Assembly (NCBI RefSeq): GCF_900573885.1
Contig: NZ_UPSE01000154.1
Coordinates: forward strand, 62,001 to 126,000
Length of the DNA: 64,000 nt
Reading direction: 5' to 3'
Source: Pseudomonas viridiflava
GTDB taxonomy: Bacteria > Pseudomonadota > Gammaproteobacteria > Pseudomonadales > Pseudomonadaceae
The position numbers and the translations under genes are program-made. A model generated the notes under the pieces. That model was not told the origin of the DNA. It searched no databases and saw only the letters and a list, made by a program, of their open reading frames with translations. This document shows positions 19,041-29,357 of this stretch, one piece after another (the first letter of the stretch is position 1; the number at the start of each line of letters is the position of its first letter).

Positions 19041-19325
19041 TTAGTCAGGCTCGTCCGAACCCTCAGGCAGTTCTGGCAGTGCTCGAAGGGCCTGTTCATA
19101 CCAGGCAGTATCGAACGGGCGGTCTTCATCGAGCATGGCGTCGATTTCGTAGGCCAGCACCAACGCCATCAGCTGCAGGATTTCTTCCCGTGGATAACCC
19201 ACCAGTGTCAGTTTGTTATACGCGGCCTTGGCGGCAGGCGGCGTGTCGGTCTCAAGCTGGTTTTCAATGGCCTGAATCAGGGTTGCTTCGGCGAAGGCTT
19301 CTTCGCTCTCATCAATGTCGCTCAT
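19041..19325 (-). CDS. Conserved hypothetical acidic protein
   Basis: A 94-residue acidic, all-helical protein (AYNKLTLVGYPREEILQLMA; C-terminal RALPELPEGSDEPD). I do not recognise a named domain. GAGGAAGT precedes the ATG at 19325, and codon use matches the core genes, so it is very likely real. It has its own transcript between divergent neighbours. Confidence 0.75.
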   Translation of the reverse strand: MSDIDESEEAFAEATLIQAIENQLETDTPPAAKAAYNKLTLVGYPREEILQLMALVLAYEIDAMLDEDRPFDTAWYEQALRALPELPEGSDEPD

Positions 19326-19470
19326 GGTGACTTCCTCAAAAAAACAAGGCCGCAGTTTGCCATGGTCCGTGCGCGATGGCGTACGCATTCATGGGGTGGA
19401 TGCGGCTGGGCGATTTGCTCGGCGCGGTTTATAAGAGTCCACGCCCACTCCACCAGGAACGGAGATTGTC

Positions 19471-20130
19471 ATGCTCAAACTGCACGGTTTTTCGGTCAGC
19501 AATTACTACAACATGGTCAAACTGGCGCTAATGGAAAAAGGCATTCCCTTCGAGCCGGTTGCCGTTCATGGTGGCCAGCGTGAAGAGTTTCTGGCCATCA
19601 GCCCGCGCGGCAAAGTTCCGGTGCTGCAGACCGGGCAAGGCTTTATCAACGAAACCAGCGTGATTCTCGAATACCTCGAAGAAACTCATCCCGCCAAGCC
19701 CTTGCTGCCGGGCGAGCCGCAAGCGCGCGCTTATGTGCGGTCGCTGATGCGCGAGATAGAGTTGTATATCGAACTGCCCGCGCGCGCCTGCTACATGGAA
19801 GCGTTCTTCGGCGGCAAGGTGGATGAGGCGATCAAGGCCAAGAGCCTCGAAGACCTGAATCTGGGCTTGGCAAGTCTGAAGCGCCATGGCGCGTTTTCGC
19901 CGTACCTGGCAGGCGACACCTTATCCCTGGCTGACCTGTATTTTCTCTACAGCCTGGACCTGGCGTGCGTGGTGATGGGCAAGCTGTTTGCCACCGACGT
20001 GCTGGCTGATTTCCCGCAGGCTGCCGCGCTGTTCAAACTGTTGAACCAGAATCCGAATGTGCAGAAGGTCGCGGCCGACAAAGACGCCGAGATGGAACAG
20101 TTTCTGGCGATGGCGCGAGCAAGGAAATAA
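19471..20130 (+). CDS. Glutathione S-transferase
   Basis: A 219-residue glutathione transferase. The thioredoxin-like N domain (1-75) has the catalytic Ser/Tyr region VSNYYNMVKLA and the glutathione-binding cis-Pro loop GKVPVLQTG followed by INETSVILEYLEE. The helical C domain has the N-capping box LSLADLYF near residue 150. ACGGAG precedes the ATG. Class and substrate cannot be told from sequence. Confidence 0.9.
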   Translation: MLKLHGFSVSNYYNMVKLALMEKGIPFEPVAVHGGQREEFLAISPRGKVPVLQTGQGFINETSVILEYLEETHPAKPLLPGEPQARAYVRSLMREIELYIELPARACYMEAFFGGKVDEAIKAKSLEDLNLGLASLKRHGAFSPYLAGDTLSLADLYFLYSLDLACVVMGKLFATDVLADFPQAAALFKLLNQNPNVQKVAADKDAEMEQFLAMARARK

Positions 20131-20135
20131 GCACA

Positions 20136-20196
20136 AAAAAGCCGCTTCCACGGGTCACGAAGAACCTGCGCAAGCGGCTCCAGCCGCGATAGGTCG
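20136..20196. repeat. REP element with hairpin between gst and argH
   Basis: AGCCGCTT (20140-20147) pairs with AAGCGGCT (20172-20179), and the REP core GCGGCTCCAGCCGCGA follows. An A run lies before the first arm, giving a T run on the minus strand, so it may terminate the convergent argH transcript as well as gst. Confidence 0.65.
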
Positions 20197-20211
20197 GTAA
20201 GGCAGTGCGGT

Positions 20212-21606
20212 TTAACGACTGGCCAACAACGCCTTGCCCCGCACCACCGCAGCCTTCACCTGATTGGGCGCGGTGCCGCCGATATGGTCACGCGCATTGA
20301 CCGAGCCTTCGAGGGTCAGCACGGCGAACACGTCCTGCTCGATCTGATCGCTGAAAACGCGCAGTTCGTCGAGGCTCATCTCCGCCAGGTCTTTGCCGGT
20401 TTGCACGCCGTACTTCACCGCATGGCCAACAATCTCGTGGCAATCACGGAAGGGCAGGCCCTTGCGAACGAGGTAGTCGGCCAGGTCGGTTGCGGTAGAG
20501 AAACCGCGCAGTGCCGCTTCGCGCATAACCTCGGTTTTCGGCTTGATCGCCGGGATCATGTCGGCGAAGGCGCGCAGGCTGTCGCGCAGCGTGTCGGCGG
20601 CGTCGAACAGAGGCTCTTTGTCTTCCTGATTGTCTTTGTTGTAGGCCAGCGGTTGGCCCTTCATCAACGTCAGCAAACCCATCAACGCCCCGAATACGCG
20701 GCCGGATTTACCCCGTACCAGCTCGGGTACGTCGGGGTTTTTCTTCTGCGGCATGATCGAACTGCCGGTGCAGAAGCGGTCGGGCAAGTCGATGAACTGG
20801 AACTGCGCGCTGGTCCACAGCACCAACTCTTCCGAAAAGCGCGAGAGATGCATCATTGCCAGCGAGGCCGCTGCGCAGAATTCAATGGCGAAGTCGCGGT
20901 CGGACACGCCGTCCAGCGAGTTGCCGCCTACCGCATCGAAGCCCAGCAGCTCAGCGGTGATTTCACGCTGGATCGGATACGTGGTGCCAGCCAGTGCGGC
21001 CGAGCCCAACGGCATGCGGTTGGTGCGTTTGCGGCAGTCGACCAGGCGCTCGTAGTCACGCGACAGCATTTCAAACCAGGCCAGCAAGTGGTGGCCGAAG
21101 GTGACGGGCTGAGCAGTTTGCAGGTGAGTGAAGCCCGGCATGATGGTGCCGGCTTCGCGCTCGGCCTGTTCCAGCAAGCCCTGTTGCAGACGCGTGATCT
21201 CGCTGAGGATCAGGTCGATTTCGTCACGCAGCCACAGGCGGATATCGGTGGCTACCTGGTCGTTGCGCGAACGGCCGGTGTGCAGCTTTTTGCCGGTAAC
21301 GCCGATGCGGTCAGTCAGACGCGCCTCGATGTTCATGTGCACGTCTTCCAGGTCTACCCGCCACTCGAAATTGCCCGCCTCGATTTCGCTCTGGATCTGC
21401 TTCAAGCCATCTTCGATGGCGTCGCGTTCTTCAGCCGTCAGCACGCCGACCTTGGCCAGCATGGTGGCGTGGGCAATGGAGCCCATGATGTCGTGGCGGT
21501 ACAGGCGCTGGTCGAAATTGACCGAGGCAGTGAAGCGGGCAACAAAGGCGTCGACAGGTTCGCTGAAGCGGCCGCCCCACGATTGGTTGGTCTTTTCGGT
21601 GCTCAT
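20212..21606 (-). CDS. argH: Argininosuccinate lyase
   Basis: A 464-residue enzyme that splits argininosuccinate into arginine and fumarate, the last step of arginine synthesis. The fumarase-superfamily signature [15 protein letters not shown] is near residues 283-297, with the catalytic Ser in its flexible loop, and the catalytic His in [18 protein letters not shown] regions. Start [14 protein letters not shown] at 21606 is the usual one; upstream in-frame codons are not conserved. It is divergent from algZ, as in P. aeruginosa. Confidence 0.97.
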   Translation of the reverse strand: MSTEKTNQSWGGRFSEPVDAFVARFTASVNFDQRLYRHDIMGSIAHATMLAKVGVLTAEERDAIEDGLKQIQSEIEAGNFEWRVDLEDVHMNIEARLTDRIGVTGKKLHTGRSRNDQVATDIRLWLRDEIDLILSEITRLQQGLLEQAEREAGTIMPGFTHLQTAQPVTFGHHLLAWFEMLSRDYERLVDCRKRTNRMPLGSAALAGTTYPIQREITAELLGFDAVGGNSLDGVSDRDFAIEFCAAASLAMMHLSRFSEELVLWTSAQFQFIDLPDRFCTGSSIMPQKKNPDVPELVRGKSGRVFGALMGLLTLMKGQPLAYNKDNQEDKEPLFDAADTLRDSLRAFADMIPAIKPKTEVMREAALRGFSTATDLADYLVRKGLPFRDCHEIVGHAVKYGVQTGKDLAEMSLDELRVFSDQIEQDVFAVLTLEGSVNARDHIGGTAPNQVKAAVVRGKALLASR

Positions 21607-21863
21607 GACAATGACTCGGCTGTGCGCAAAACGGGAGGCCACGAGAGGCGGCCGGCGAAAAAAGTCTGCGGATAATAGCAGGGTAAACAGCAAATTCGCG
21701 GCGACGGTTTGTTGTACCGGTGAGCGTTGCACCGTCGGCAAAGGACCGGGCAATTGTAGGACTGATCACAGTTTTGCCTACGACATGGCCATTTGCTGCT
21801 TTATTTAGTCCGTGCAGCGCTGGTGCGCTTGCTGCCGCGCCAGCTGCCCCGGAAACTGTATCG

Positions 21864-22949
21864 ATGCGTATCTCATGGCTTAAATCAAAGAAGACCACCC
21901 CTGGCGAATTCTTCCTGCCCGAGCTTTGCCTGCCAGAGGCTTTGCTGGTGCTGGTATTGCTGGCCGAGCTGCTGGTGCTGGTGCTGGTGCTTGCCGAGCC
22001 GATGCAGCCGGGCTTCAACTGGATTCGTCTGGCGCTGACCTCGCTGTTCGTACAGTGGATCGTGCTGCTGTCGGCCGGGCTGATGTGCCAGTTGCGGCCG
22101 CTGCTGGCGCGCTTGCCGGCCGCCTTGGCGGGGCTGCTGTGTTGCCTGCTGGTGGTGGGCCTGACCCTGAGCTGCACCGCCATCGCCGACTTCTATAGCC
22201 TGGGCGGGCCATTGCCCCGTGATGGGGAAGTGAACCTTTATCTTCGCCACGCACTGATTAGCCTGATCATGTCGGCGCTGCTGCTACGCTACTTCTACTT
22301 GCAGAGCCAATGGCGGCGACAGCAGCAGGCGGAACTATCGGCACGAATCGAGTCGTTGCAGGCGCGGATCCGGCCGCATTTTCTATTCAACAGCCTGAAT
22401 AGCATCGCCAGCCTGGTCGTAATCGACCCGTATAAAGCTGAACAAGCGGTGCTGGATTTGTCCGACCTGTTCCGCGCCAGTCTGGCCAAGCCAGGCAGCC
22501 TCGTGACATGGAGTGAGGAACTGGAGCTGAGCAAGCGCTATCTTTCTATCGAACAATATCGCCTCGGCGAGCGTCTACAGTTGGAGTGGCAGGTCGAGAA
22601 CGTTCCGCCTGACCTGCCGATTCCTCAGCTCACCTTGCAGCCATTGTTGGAGAACGCTTTGATCTACGGTATTCAGCCGCGCATCGAAGGGGGCGTGGTA
22701 CGCATAGAAGCAGATTATAAAAATGGGGTGTTCGAGCTGAGTGTCAGCAACCCTTATGACCCGGATAAGGAGGGCAGTGAGCACAAACCCTCTCGTGGTA
22801 CACAGCAAGCGTTGGTGAATATAGATGCGCGTCTTGCGGCACTTTTTGGCCCTCGCGCGAGTCTCAGCGTGGATCGCCGTGACGGGCGCCACTTCACCTG
22901 TCTACGCTATCCTTGTGCGAGACTCACGCAGGAAGCCCGAGCAATATGA
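21864..22949 (+). CDS. algZ: AlgZ (FimS) sensor, LytS-type histidine kinase
   Basis: A 361-residue inner-membrane sensor. Four hydrophobic segments fill residues 24-145. The His_kinase domain has its His172 in RPHFLFNSLNSI, and the C-terminal ATPase fold has LQPLLENALIYGI as the N box. The classical kinase G boxes are reduced, as in P. aeruginosa AlgZ. Its stop overlaps the algR start by four bases (ATGA), so the pair is co-translated. It controls type IV pili, alginate and virulence traits with AlgR. Confidence 0.93.
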   Translation: MRISWLKSKKTTPGEFFLPELCLPEALLVLVLLAELLVLVLVLAEPMQPGFNWIRLALTSLFVQWIVLLSAGLMCQLRPLLARLPAALAGLLCCLLVVGLTLSCTAIADFYSLGGPLPRDGEVNLYLRHALISLIMSALLLRYFYLQSQWRRQQQAELSARIESLQARIRPHFLFNSLNSIASLVVIDPYKAEQAVLDLSDLFRASLAKPGSLVTWSEELELSKRYLSIEQYRLGERLQLEWQVENVPPDLPIPQLTLQPLLENALIYGIQPRIEGGVVRIEADYKNGVFELSVSNPYDPDKEGSEHKPSRGTQQALVNIDARLAALFGPRASLSVDRRDGRHFTCLRYPCARLTQEARAI

Positions 22950-23692
22950 ATGTCCTGATCGTCGACGATGAACCCCTAGCCCGCGAGCGCCTCAGCCGTA
23001 TGGTCGGTGAGCTCGATGGTTACCGAGTGTTGGAGCCCTGTGCCAGCAATGGCGAAGAGGCGTTGACCCTGATCGATAGTCTTAAACCCGATGTGGTGTT
23101 ACTCGACATTCGCATGCCGGGTCTGGACGGCTTGCAGGTAGCGGCCAAGCTGTGCGAGCGCGAGGCGCCGCCAGCGGTAATTTTCTGCACCGCGCACGAT
23201 GAGTTCGCCATCGATGCGTTTCAGGTCAGTGCCGTGGGTTACCTGGTCAAGCCGGTACGCCCCGAAAGCCTGGTTGAAGCGCTGAAAAAAGCCGAACGTC
23301 CCAATCGCGTTCAGCTCGTGGCGCTGACCCGCCCGGCCGCCGAAAGCGGCAGCGGTCCGCGCACCCATATCAGTGCCCGCACCCGCAAAGGCATCGAGCT
23401 GATCCCTCTGGATCAGGTGATCTATTTCATCGCCGACCATAAGTACGTGACCCTGCGTCACGAAGGCGGTGAGGTGCTGCTGGACGAACCCCTCAAAGCC
23501 CTGGAAGACGAATTCGGGGATCGCTTTGTGCGCATTCACCGCAATGCGCTGGTGGCTCGTGAGCGGATCGAACGTTTGCAGCGCACTCCGCTCGGCCATT
23601 TCCAGCTGTATCTCAAAGGCTTGAATGGCGATGCCCTGATCGTCAGCCGCCGCCACGTTGCCGGCGTGCGCAAACTGATGAACACCCTCTGA
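22946..23692 (+). CDS. algR: LytTR response regulator AlgR
   Basis: A 248-residue regulator: receiver domain (1-120) with acidic pocket DDE at 7-9, phosphorylation site Asp54 (VLLDIRMPG) and Lys in the LVKPV loop; then a LytTR DNA-binding domain (about 140-248) with YFIADHKYVTLRH and FVRIHRNALV. In P. aeruginosa AlgR drives fimU-pilVWXY1Y2E and alginate genes. A minor-pilin operon of exactly that type lies at 40600-45631 in this window, so a direct regulatory link is plausible. Confidence 0.96.
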   Translation: MNVLIVDDEPLARERLSRMVGELDGYRVLEPCASNGEEALTLIDSLKPDVVLLDIRMPGLDGLQVAAKLCEREAPPAVIFCTAHDEFAIDAFQVSAVGYLVKPVRPESLVEALKKAERPNRVQLVALTRPAAESGSGPRTHISARTRKGIELIPLDQVIYFIADHKYVTLRHEGGEVLLDEPLKALEDEFGDRFVRIHRNALVARERIERLQRTPLGHFQLYLKGLNGDALIVSRRHVAGVRKLMNTL

Positions 23693-23799
23693 GCTAAACC
23701 ACCCGAACGGCTGCTGCGGCAGCCGGTCACCCTGACGGCGGGTGCACCACCTGCGCGGCTGCCTTACTATGCGCGGGTTAATTCCGTTCGAGAGCCGTC

Positions 23800-24741
23800 A
23801 TGTCGTTTCGCGAAATCCGCATCGCTACCCGCAAAAGTGCCTTGGCCCTCTGGCAGGCCGAATACGTAAAAGCGCGCCTGGAAGCCGCTCACCCTGGCCT
23901 GGCTGTCAGCCTGGTGCCGATGGTGAGTCGTGGCGACAAGTTGCTTGATTCGCCGCTGTCAAAAATTGGCGGCAAAGGCCTGTTCGTCAAAGAACTCGAA
24001 ACCGCACTGCTGGAAAACGAAGCCGATATCGCCGTGCATTCGATGAAAGACGTGCCCATGGATTTTCCCGAAGGCCTGGGTCTGTACTGCATTTGCGAGC
24101 GCGAAGACCCGCGCGATGCCTTCGTTTCCAATACCTATGAAAGCATTGCCGCGTTGCCACAAGGCGCGGTGGTGGGCACTTCCAGTCTGCGCCGGCAAAC
24201 GCAGCTGTTGGCAATCCGGCCGGACCTGCAAATCCGTTTTCTGCGCGGCAATGTCAACACTCGCCTGGCCAAGCTGGATGCGGGTGAATACGACGCCATC
24301 ATCCTCGCGGCTGCTGGCCTGATTCGATTGGGCTTCGCCGACCGTATTCGCTCCAGCATCAGCGTCATCGACAGCCTGCCGGCCGGTGGCCAGGGTGCCG
24401 TCGGCATCGAATGCCGCAGCGCCGACAGTGACATTCATGTCTTGCTCGCCGCCCTGCATCACCACGAAACGGCTGTACGCGTCACCGCCGAACGTGCGCT
24501 GAACAAAACCTTGAATGGTGGCTGCCAGGTGCCCATCGCCTGCTACGCCGAGCTGCGGGGCGAGCAGTTGTGGTTGCGCGGTCTGGTTGGCCAGCCTGAT
24601 GGCGGTTTGCTGCTGCGCGCCGAAGCCACCGGCACGGTTAAAGACCCCAACGCCCTCGGCGTCAGCGTGGCGCAAGACCTGTTGCAGCAAGGCGCCGCCG
24701 CCATTCTGCAAGCCGTTTATGGCGAGGCTCAGCCCGAGTGA
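23800..24741 (+). CDS. hemC: Hydroxymethylbilane synthase
   Basis: A 313-residue porphobilinogen deaminase linking four porphobilinogens into hydroxymethylbilane. The dipyrromethane cofactor Cys is in [14 protein letters not shown] (near residue 242), the substrate-binding Arg cluster in [13 protein letters not shown], and the catalytic Asp in KDVPMD. GAGAG precedes the ATG. hemD overlaps by four bases, making a hemCD-hemX-hemY operon. Confidence 0.97.
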   Translation: MSFREIRIATRKSALALWQAEYVKARLEAAHPGLAVSLVPMVSRGDKLLDSPLSKIGGKGLFVKELETALLENEADIAVHSMKDVPMDFPEGLGLYCICEREDPRDAFVSNTYESIAALPQGAVVGTSSLRRQTQLLAIRPDLQIRFLRGNVNTRLAKLDAGEYDAIILAAAGLIRLGFADRIRSSISVIDSLPAGGQGAVGIECRSADSDIHVLLAALHHHETAVRVTAERALNKTLNGGCQVPIACYAELRGEQLWLRGLVGQPDGGLLLRAEATGTVKDPNALGVSVAQDLLQQGAAAILQAVYGEAQPE

Positions 24742-25511
24742 CTGAGTGGCGGTTGCTACTGACCCGTCCGGCCGAGGAGAGCGCCATGCTTGCCGCCACC
24801 CTCGCCGAGCACGGCGTGTTCAGCAGCAGCCTGCCGCTGCTGAACATCGAACCCCTCGCCGAGTCGACGCAGCAGCGCAGCCTGATTGAACATCTGGATC
24901 GTTACTGCGCCGTCATCGTCGTCAGCAAGCCGGCAGCCCGTTTGGGCCTGGCTCTGCTGGAACGCTACTGGCCGCAGCCGCCCGCGCATATCGCCTGGTT
25001 CACCGTTGGCGCCGCCACCGGCCAGATTCTGGCTGACCATGGTCTGGCCGTGAACTATCCCGCCCAGGGTGATGACAGCGAGGCTTTGCTGGCACTGCCA
25101 CAATTACACACCGCACTTGCCGCCACTGCCACGCCACGGGTGTTGATCCTGCGGGGCGAGGGTGGCCGTGAAGCCTTGGCTGAATGCTTGCGCGGCCAAG
25201 GCGTAGCGGTCGATTATCTGCCACTGTATCGCCGCTCGCTGCCGCACTATGCGGTGGCGACCTTGCCGGAGCGTGTTTACGCTGAACGCTTGAATGGTCT
25301 GGTGGTCAGCAGTGGGCAGGGTTTTCAACACCTGCTGACCCTGGCTGGCGCCGAATGGCCGACACTGGCGCGGCTACCCTTGTTTGTACCGAGCCCGCGG
25401 GTTGCCGACATGGCAACTGCCGCCGGGGCTCGTGCGGTTGTGGACTGCCGTGGCGCGAATGCCGCGGCGTTGCTGGCAGCTTTGCGGGACCATGCCCCGG
25501 CTGCCCTCTGA
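24738..25511 (+). CDS. hemD: Uroporphyrinogen-III synthase
   Basis: A 257-residue enzyme that closes and inverts ring D to give uroporphyrinogen III. The family diverges strongly, but the opening [13 protein letters not shown], the mid-protein [17 protein letters not shown] and the late [12 protein letters not shown] follow the HemD pattern. The start overlaps the hemC stop by four bases and the position in the operon supports the call. Confidence 0.93.
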   Translation: MTEWRLLLTRPAEESAMLAATLAEHGVFSSSLPLLNIEPLAESTQQRSLIEHLDRYCAVIVVSKPAARLGLALLERYWPQPPAHIAWFTVGAATGQILADHGLAVNYPAQGDDSEALLALPQLHTALAATATPRVLILRGEGGREALAECLRGQGVAVDYLPLYRRSLPHYAVATLPERVYAERLNGLVVSSGQGFQHLLTLAGAEWPTLARLPLFVPSPRVADMATAAGARAVVDCRGANAAALLAALRDHAPAAL

Positions 25512-25527
25512 TGCACAGGACGGATAC

Positions 25528-26694
25528 GTGAGCGAAGCAACCTCCCCGAAAGATGACACTCAACCCGCGCTGACAGCGCCCACTTCTTCTCGCACCGAAC
25601 CGGTTGCCCCGCCGCCTGCCAAAGCGCGTGGCACCGGCTTGGCGGCGCTGGCTCTGTTGATCGGTGCCGCCGGTGTGGCAGCGGGCGGCTGGAGTGTGTG
25701 GCAGGTGCGGATGCTGCAAAGCCATGATCGGGAGCAGCTGTCGCAACTCGAGCAGACGCGCAGCCAGGCTCAGCTGCTGTCACAGCGCGAGCAAGGGCTT
25801 ACCGACCGCGTGGCCGCGCTGCCGGATCCGCAAGAACTCGAAAGCCGCCGACGTTTGTTGGCCCAGTTGCAGGGCGACCAGCAGCAGCTCAGCCAGCGTG
25901 TAGAAAGTGTGCTGGGCGCCAGTCGCCAGGATTGGCGTCTGGCTGAAGCCGAGCACCTGCTGCGTCTGGCCGCGTTGCGGCTGTCGGCCTTGCAGGACGT
26001 TGGCAGCGCCACGGTGCTGGTACAGGGCGCCGACGAAATCCTCCGCGATCAGGACGACTCCGCTGCTTACGCCGCCCGCGAGCAACTGGCCAAGGCTCTG
26101 GTTTCGTTGCGCGGCATTACTGCGCTGGATCGCACCGGTCTGTTTCTGCAACTGGGCGCCATGCGCGAGCAGGCGGCTGAGCTGAATTCACTGGTGCCGG
26201 CCTTCACCAGCAAGGGTGAGCAATTCAACTTTGCCGCAGAAGGTGACGGTCAGGGCTGGTGGTCGCAGTGGCTGGAAAAACTCTCGCGCTATATCCGCAT
26301 CGACTTCCACGCCGACCAGAACGTACGCCCGCTATTGGCAGGCCAGAGCCTGACGCAAGTGCGCCTCGCCCTCACGCTCGCATTGGAACAGGCGCAGTGG
26401 GCGGCCTTGAATGGCAAGCCTGAGGTATACCGTCAGGCCATGACCCAGGCGCGCGGTGTGCTCGACAACTATTTCAATGCACAAAATCCTGACAGCCAGG
26501 CGCTGCTGGCGCGCATCGACGAGCTCATCAACCAGCCAGTCGCCGTCGCCATGCCAGACCTCACGCCTGCAACCGACGCGGTGCGCGCCTACGTGCAAAA
26601 GCGTCAGAACGCGAGCGAGAAGCTGCAGGAAGAACGGCAATCCCAGAGCGATCAGCCGGCCGCGGACAATGAGCTGGAGGAAGTCAGCCCATGA
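25528..26694 (+). CDS. hemX: HemX-family inner-membrane protein
   Basis: A 388-residue protein of the proteobacterial HemX family (unrelated to Bacillus HemX). A short Pro/Thr-rich cytoplasmic tail is followed by one membrane segment (GLAALALLIGAAGVAAGGWSV, about 38-58) and a long coiled-coil periplasmic domain. The chosen GTG at 25528 has AGGA upstream; a longer frame into hemD is less likely. Its role in haem synthesis is unproven; it was once called a methyltransferase. hemY overlaps by four bases. Confidence 0.9.
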   Translation: MSEATSPKDDTQPALTAPTSSRTEPVAPPPAKARGTGLAALALLIGAAGVAAGGWSVWQVRMLQSHDREQLSQLEQTRSQAQLLSQREQGLTDRVAALPDPQELESRRRLLAQLQGDQQQLSQRVESVLGASRQDWRLAEAEHLLRLAALRLSALQDVGSATVLVQGADEILRDQDDSAAYAAREQLAKALVSLRGITALDRTGLFLQLGAMREQAAELNSLVPAFTSKGEQFNFAAEGDGQGWWSQWLEKLSRYIRIDFHADQNVRPLLAGQSLTQVRLALTLALEQAQWAALNGKPEVYRQAMTQARGVLDNYFNAQNPDSQALLARIDELINQPVAVAMPDLTPATDAVRAYVQKRQNASEKLQEERQSQSDQPAADNELEEVSP

Positions 26695-27932
26695 GACGTG
26701 CGCTGCTTATTCTGCTGCTGCTGATCGCCACGGCCGTATTGATTGGTCTGGCCGTGGTTGAAGACCCCGGCTACGTGCTGATTGCCTACAAAAACTTCCG
26801 CTACGAATCCAGCCTATGGGCCGCCGTAGCGCTCATCGCCGTTGTGTGGCTGGCGGTTTATCTGATCCGGTTGGTGCTGAGCCTGGTATTCGTATCGGGC
26901 GGCGTGGTTAACCCGTGGTCGCGGCGTAACCGCAAGCGCCGTGTGCAGCTTGCCAGCGAACAAGGTCTTCTCGATCTCGCCGAGGGCCGCTGGGCCCGCG
27001 CCGTACGGCATTTGCAACGGGCGGCCGAAGGCGAGCAGCAACCGCTGATTTACTACCTCGGCGCAGCACGCGCTGCCAATGAGCTGGGTGAGTACGAACA
27101 GAGCGACGGTTTTCTTGAAAAGGCATTGGAGCGTCAGCCTCATGCCGAGCTCGCGATCGCTCTGGCGCACGCCGAACTGCAACAGGCCCGCGGTCAGACT
27201 GAAGCAGCGCTGGAAACCTTGCAGGTAATGCGCGCCCGCCATCCACACCATCGCCAGGTGCTCAGGCATTTGCAGCAAGTGCACCAGCAGCGCGGAGACT
27301 GGCCGGCAGTGATTGCACTGCTTCCCGACCTGCGCAAAGACAAGGTGCTGGGCGATGCCGAGCTCAGTGCCCTGGAACAGCAAGCGTGGAGTGCGCGTCT
27401 GGCCAGTGCCGCCACAGACGGGCTGAACAACGGCGAAATCGCCCTGCAACCGCTCACGCAGGCCTGGCAGCACCTGTCGAAAGCGCAGCGCAGCGAACCG
27501 CAGTTGGTGGCGGTGTATGCCCAACAGCTGCGTGTGTTGGGCGCACCGGAGGAAGCCGAGGAGGTTTTGCGTGCCGCAATCTCGAGGCAGTACGACAGCC
27601 GTCTGGTCGAGCTGTATGGGCAGGTGCGGGGCCGCGACGCCGCCAAACAGTTGCAGGCTGCGGAAGGGTGGCTGAAGGCCAATCCAGCCGACGCTGTGTT
27701 ACTGCTCTGCCTGGGGCGCCTGTGTTTGCACAACAGCCTGTGGGGCAAGGCGCGCGAGTACTTTGAAAGCAGCCTGAGCTTCGCCCGCACGCCGCAAGCC
27801 TGTGGCGAATTGGCGCGGCTGCTTGCTCAGCAAGGCGAGTTGCAACGAAGCAACGAACTGTTTGAAGAAGCCTTGGGATTGCTCGACCGACCACTGCCGA
27901 ACTTGCCGTTGCCAGCGGTGGCTGGCGTCTGA
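26691..27932 (+). CDS. hemY: HemY TPR protein
   Basis: A 413-residue inner-membrane protein with two N-terminal membrane segments (3-22 and 42-62) and a C-terminal array of tetratricopeptide repeats (about 95-400). The N-terminal block YVLIAYKNFRYESSLW is typical of proteobacterial HemY, which is linked to late haem synthesis but is not the Bacillus oxidase. Start overlaps hemX by four bases. It ends the operon; no clear terminator is seen in 27933-28106. Confidence 0.93.
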   Translation: MRRALLILLLLIATAVLIGLAVVEDPGYVLIAYKNFRYESSLWAAVALIAVVWLAVYLIRLVLSLVFVSGGVVNPWSRRNRKRRVQLASEQGLLDLAEGRWARAVRHLQRAAEGEQQPLIYYLGAARAANELGEYEQSDGFLEKALERQPHAELAIALAHAELQQARGQTEAALETLQVMRARHPHHRQVLRHLQQVHQQRGDWPAVIALLPDLRKDKVLGDAELSALEQQAWSARLASAATDGLNNGEIALQPLTQAWQHLSKAQRSEPQLVAVYAQQLRVLGAPEEAEEVLRAAISRQYDSRLVELYGQVRGRDAAKQLQAAEGWLKANPADAVLLLCLGRLCLHNSLWGKAREYFESSLSFARTPQACGELARLLAQQGELQRSNELFEEALGLLDRPLPNLPLPAVAGV

Positions 27933-28106
27933 AGGCGCTGAGGTTTTGTCTGCGTGAGCGCCGGGGCGGGCTGCCGGATTGGCTGGCCTGCTCCCGCCAC
28001 CGGACGTGTGGTGCGAGCAGGGCGATGGCTGCACTGCGGTGCCGGCTTGTATAGGCACAGGGCTTTCCACTAACGTACCGCCTTTCCTCGCCTCACCGGA
28101 GTTGTC

Positions 28107-28601
28107 ATGTCGCTGGCCAGCCCGCGTTCGCTGTTCTTACTCGCCTTCCTTGCGTGCCTCGCCATGATGGGCGGCGCCCTGTATCTGGAACATGTCGTTG
28201 GCCTGGAACCTTGCCCGCTGTGCATCGTGCAGCGCCTGTGCGTTATGGCCTTCGGCCTCTTTGCCCTGCTGGCGGCGCTGCATAACCCTGGCCGTGGCGG
28301 GCGTCGCGTATACGCCGGCCTGACGTTTCTGTCGGCCGCTGCCGGTGCAGCCGCTGCCGCCCGGCAAATCTGGATTCAGAACACACCGCCCGATCCGATG
28401 GCTTCGTGCATGCCGAGCAACTTCGACTACATGCTGGAGAACCTGCCGTTTCAGGAGTTCGTCTCGCGCGTGCTTCACGGCACTGCCGATTGCGCCGAAG
28501 TGACCTGGACGTTGTTCGGTATGAGCCTTGCCGAGTGGTGCCTGCTGGCCTTTGTCGGCATGGTCATTTTCTCGGTTTATCAGTTCCTGCGTCGCGCCTG
28601 A
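28107..28601 (+). CDS. dsbH: DsbB-family disulphide oxidoreductase (DsbH)
   Basis: A 164-residue membrane protein with four hydrophobic segments that re-oxidises DsbA using quinone. The first redox pair is CPLC (residues 35-38, after the GLEP turn) and the second pair is in the periplasmic loop (SCMPSN and TADCAEV, about 102 and 131). P. aeruginosa encodes a DsbB paralogue called DsbH at this same place before algQ. GGAG precedes the ATG. Confidence 0.92.
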   Translation: MSLASPRSLFLLAFLACLAMMGGALYLEHVVGLEPCPLCIVQRLCVMAFGLFALLAALHNPGRGGRRVYAGLTFLSAAAGAAAAARQIWIQNTPPDPMASCMPSNFDYMLENLPFQEFVSRVLHGTADCAEVTWTLFGMSLAEWCLLAFVGMVIFSVYQFLRRA

Positions 28602-28852
28602 GCCCTCCCTTGCGGCGGCTCAACGCCGCCTTGTTCCCGGCCTGTGCCTTTGCTGAGGCCAAGCCGCATGCGGCATTGCGATCAAACGGTCGTATGAAAC
28701 TTTCTCCTGTGGTGCCTTGTAGGGCGTGGCGGGCGGGCATAATCTGGCCTGCACTAAGCGTCGGTTAAATGCCGTTGTGAAGCGCCGGATGACAAAAAAA
28801 CCGTCTCGGAGCAGACGTAGAAACAGCATTGAATCAAGGGGAGTGAGTCATC

Positions 28853-29326
28853 ATGCTCGAGAGCTGTCAGAACGCCCAGGAACGCTGGGGTGGGGTTCAT
28901 CTGCTGATTGATCGCTGGCTGCAAGAGCGCCACGAACTGGTCCGCAGTTTTGATGCGCTGCACGACGAAGCCGCATCGCCTGAGGCCAACGAGCAGGCCT
29001 TGCAACGTTTCTGTGAAGTGTTGGTGGATTACGTATCTGCCGGCCATTTCGAAGTCTACGAACAGCTCACCAACGAGGCGAAAGCCTTCGGCGATGACCG
29101 TGGGCTGGAACTCGCCAAGCAAATTTATCCGCGCATTGAAGCCATTACCGAAGTGGCGCTGGCGTTCAATGATCGATGCGATAAAGGTGACTGCAGCGAC
29201 GCCGCAGTAGTGGGCGCCGAACTGAAGCGGCTGGGGCAATTGCTTCACGAACGTTTCGAGCTGGAAGACTGCCTCATCGAAGTGCTTCACAACGCTCACC
29301 AGCAACAGGCGGCGCCCGTCGTCTGA
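28853..29326 (+). CDS. algQ: AlgQ / Rsd anti-sigma-70 factor
   Basis: A 157-residue helical protein of the Rsd/AlgQ family, which binds sigma-70 region 4 and frees core polymerase for other sigma factors. Conserved blocks are [19 protein letters not shown] (12-30), [20 protein letters not shown] (about 55-75) and [17 protein letters not shown] near the end. GGGGAG precedes the ATG. In P. aeruginosa it influences alginate and siderophore genes and lies beside algP, as here. Confidence 0.95.
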   Translation: MLESCQNAQERWGGVHLLIDRWLQERHELVRSFDALHDEAASPEANEQALQRFCEVLVDYVSAGHFEVYEQLTNEAKAFGDDRGLELAKQIYPRIEAITEVALAFNDRCDKGDCSDAAVVGAELKRLGQLLHERFELEDCLIEVLHNAHQQQAAPVV

Positions 29327-29357
29327 ATAGTGGTGTGAAGGGTACCCGGGCCGCTGC

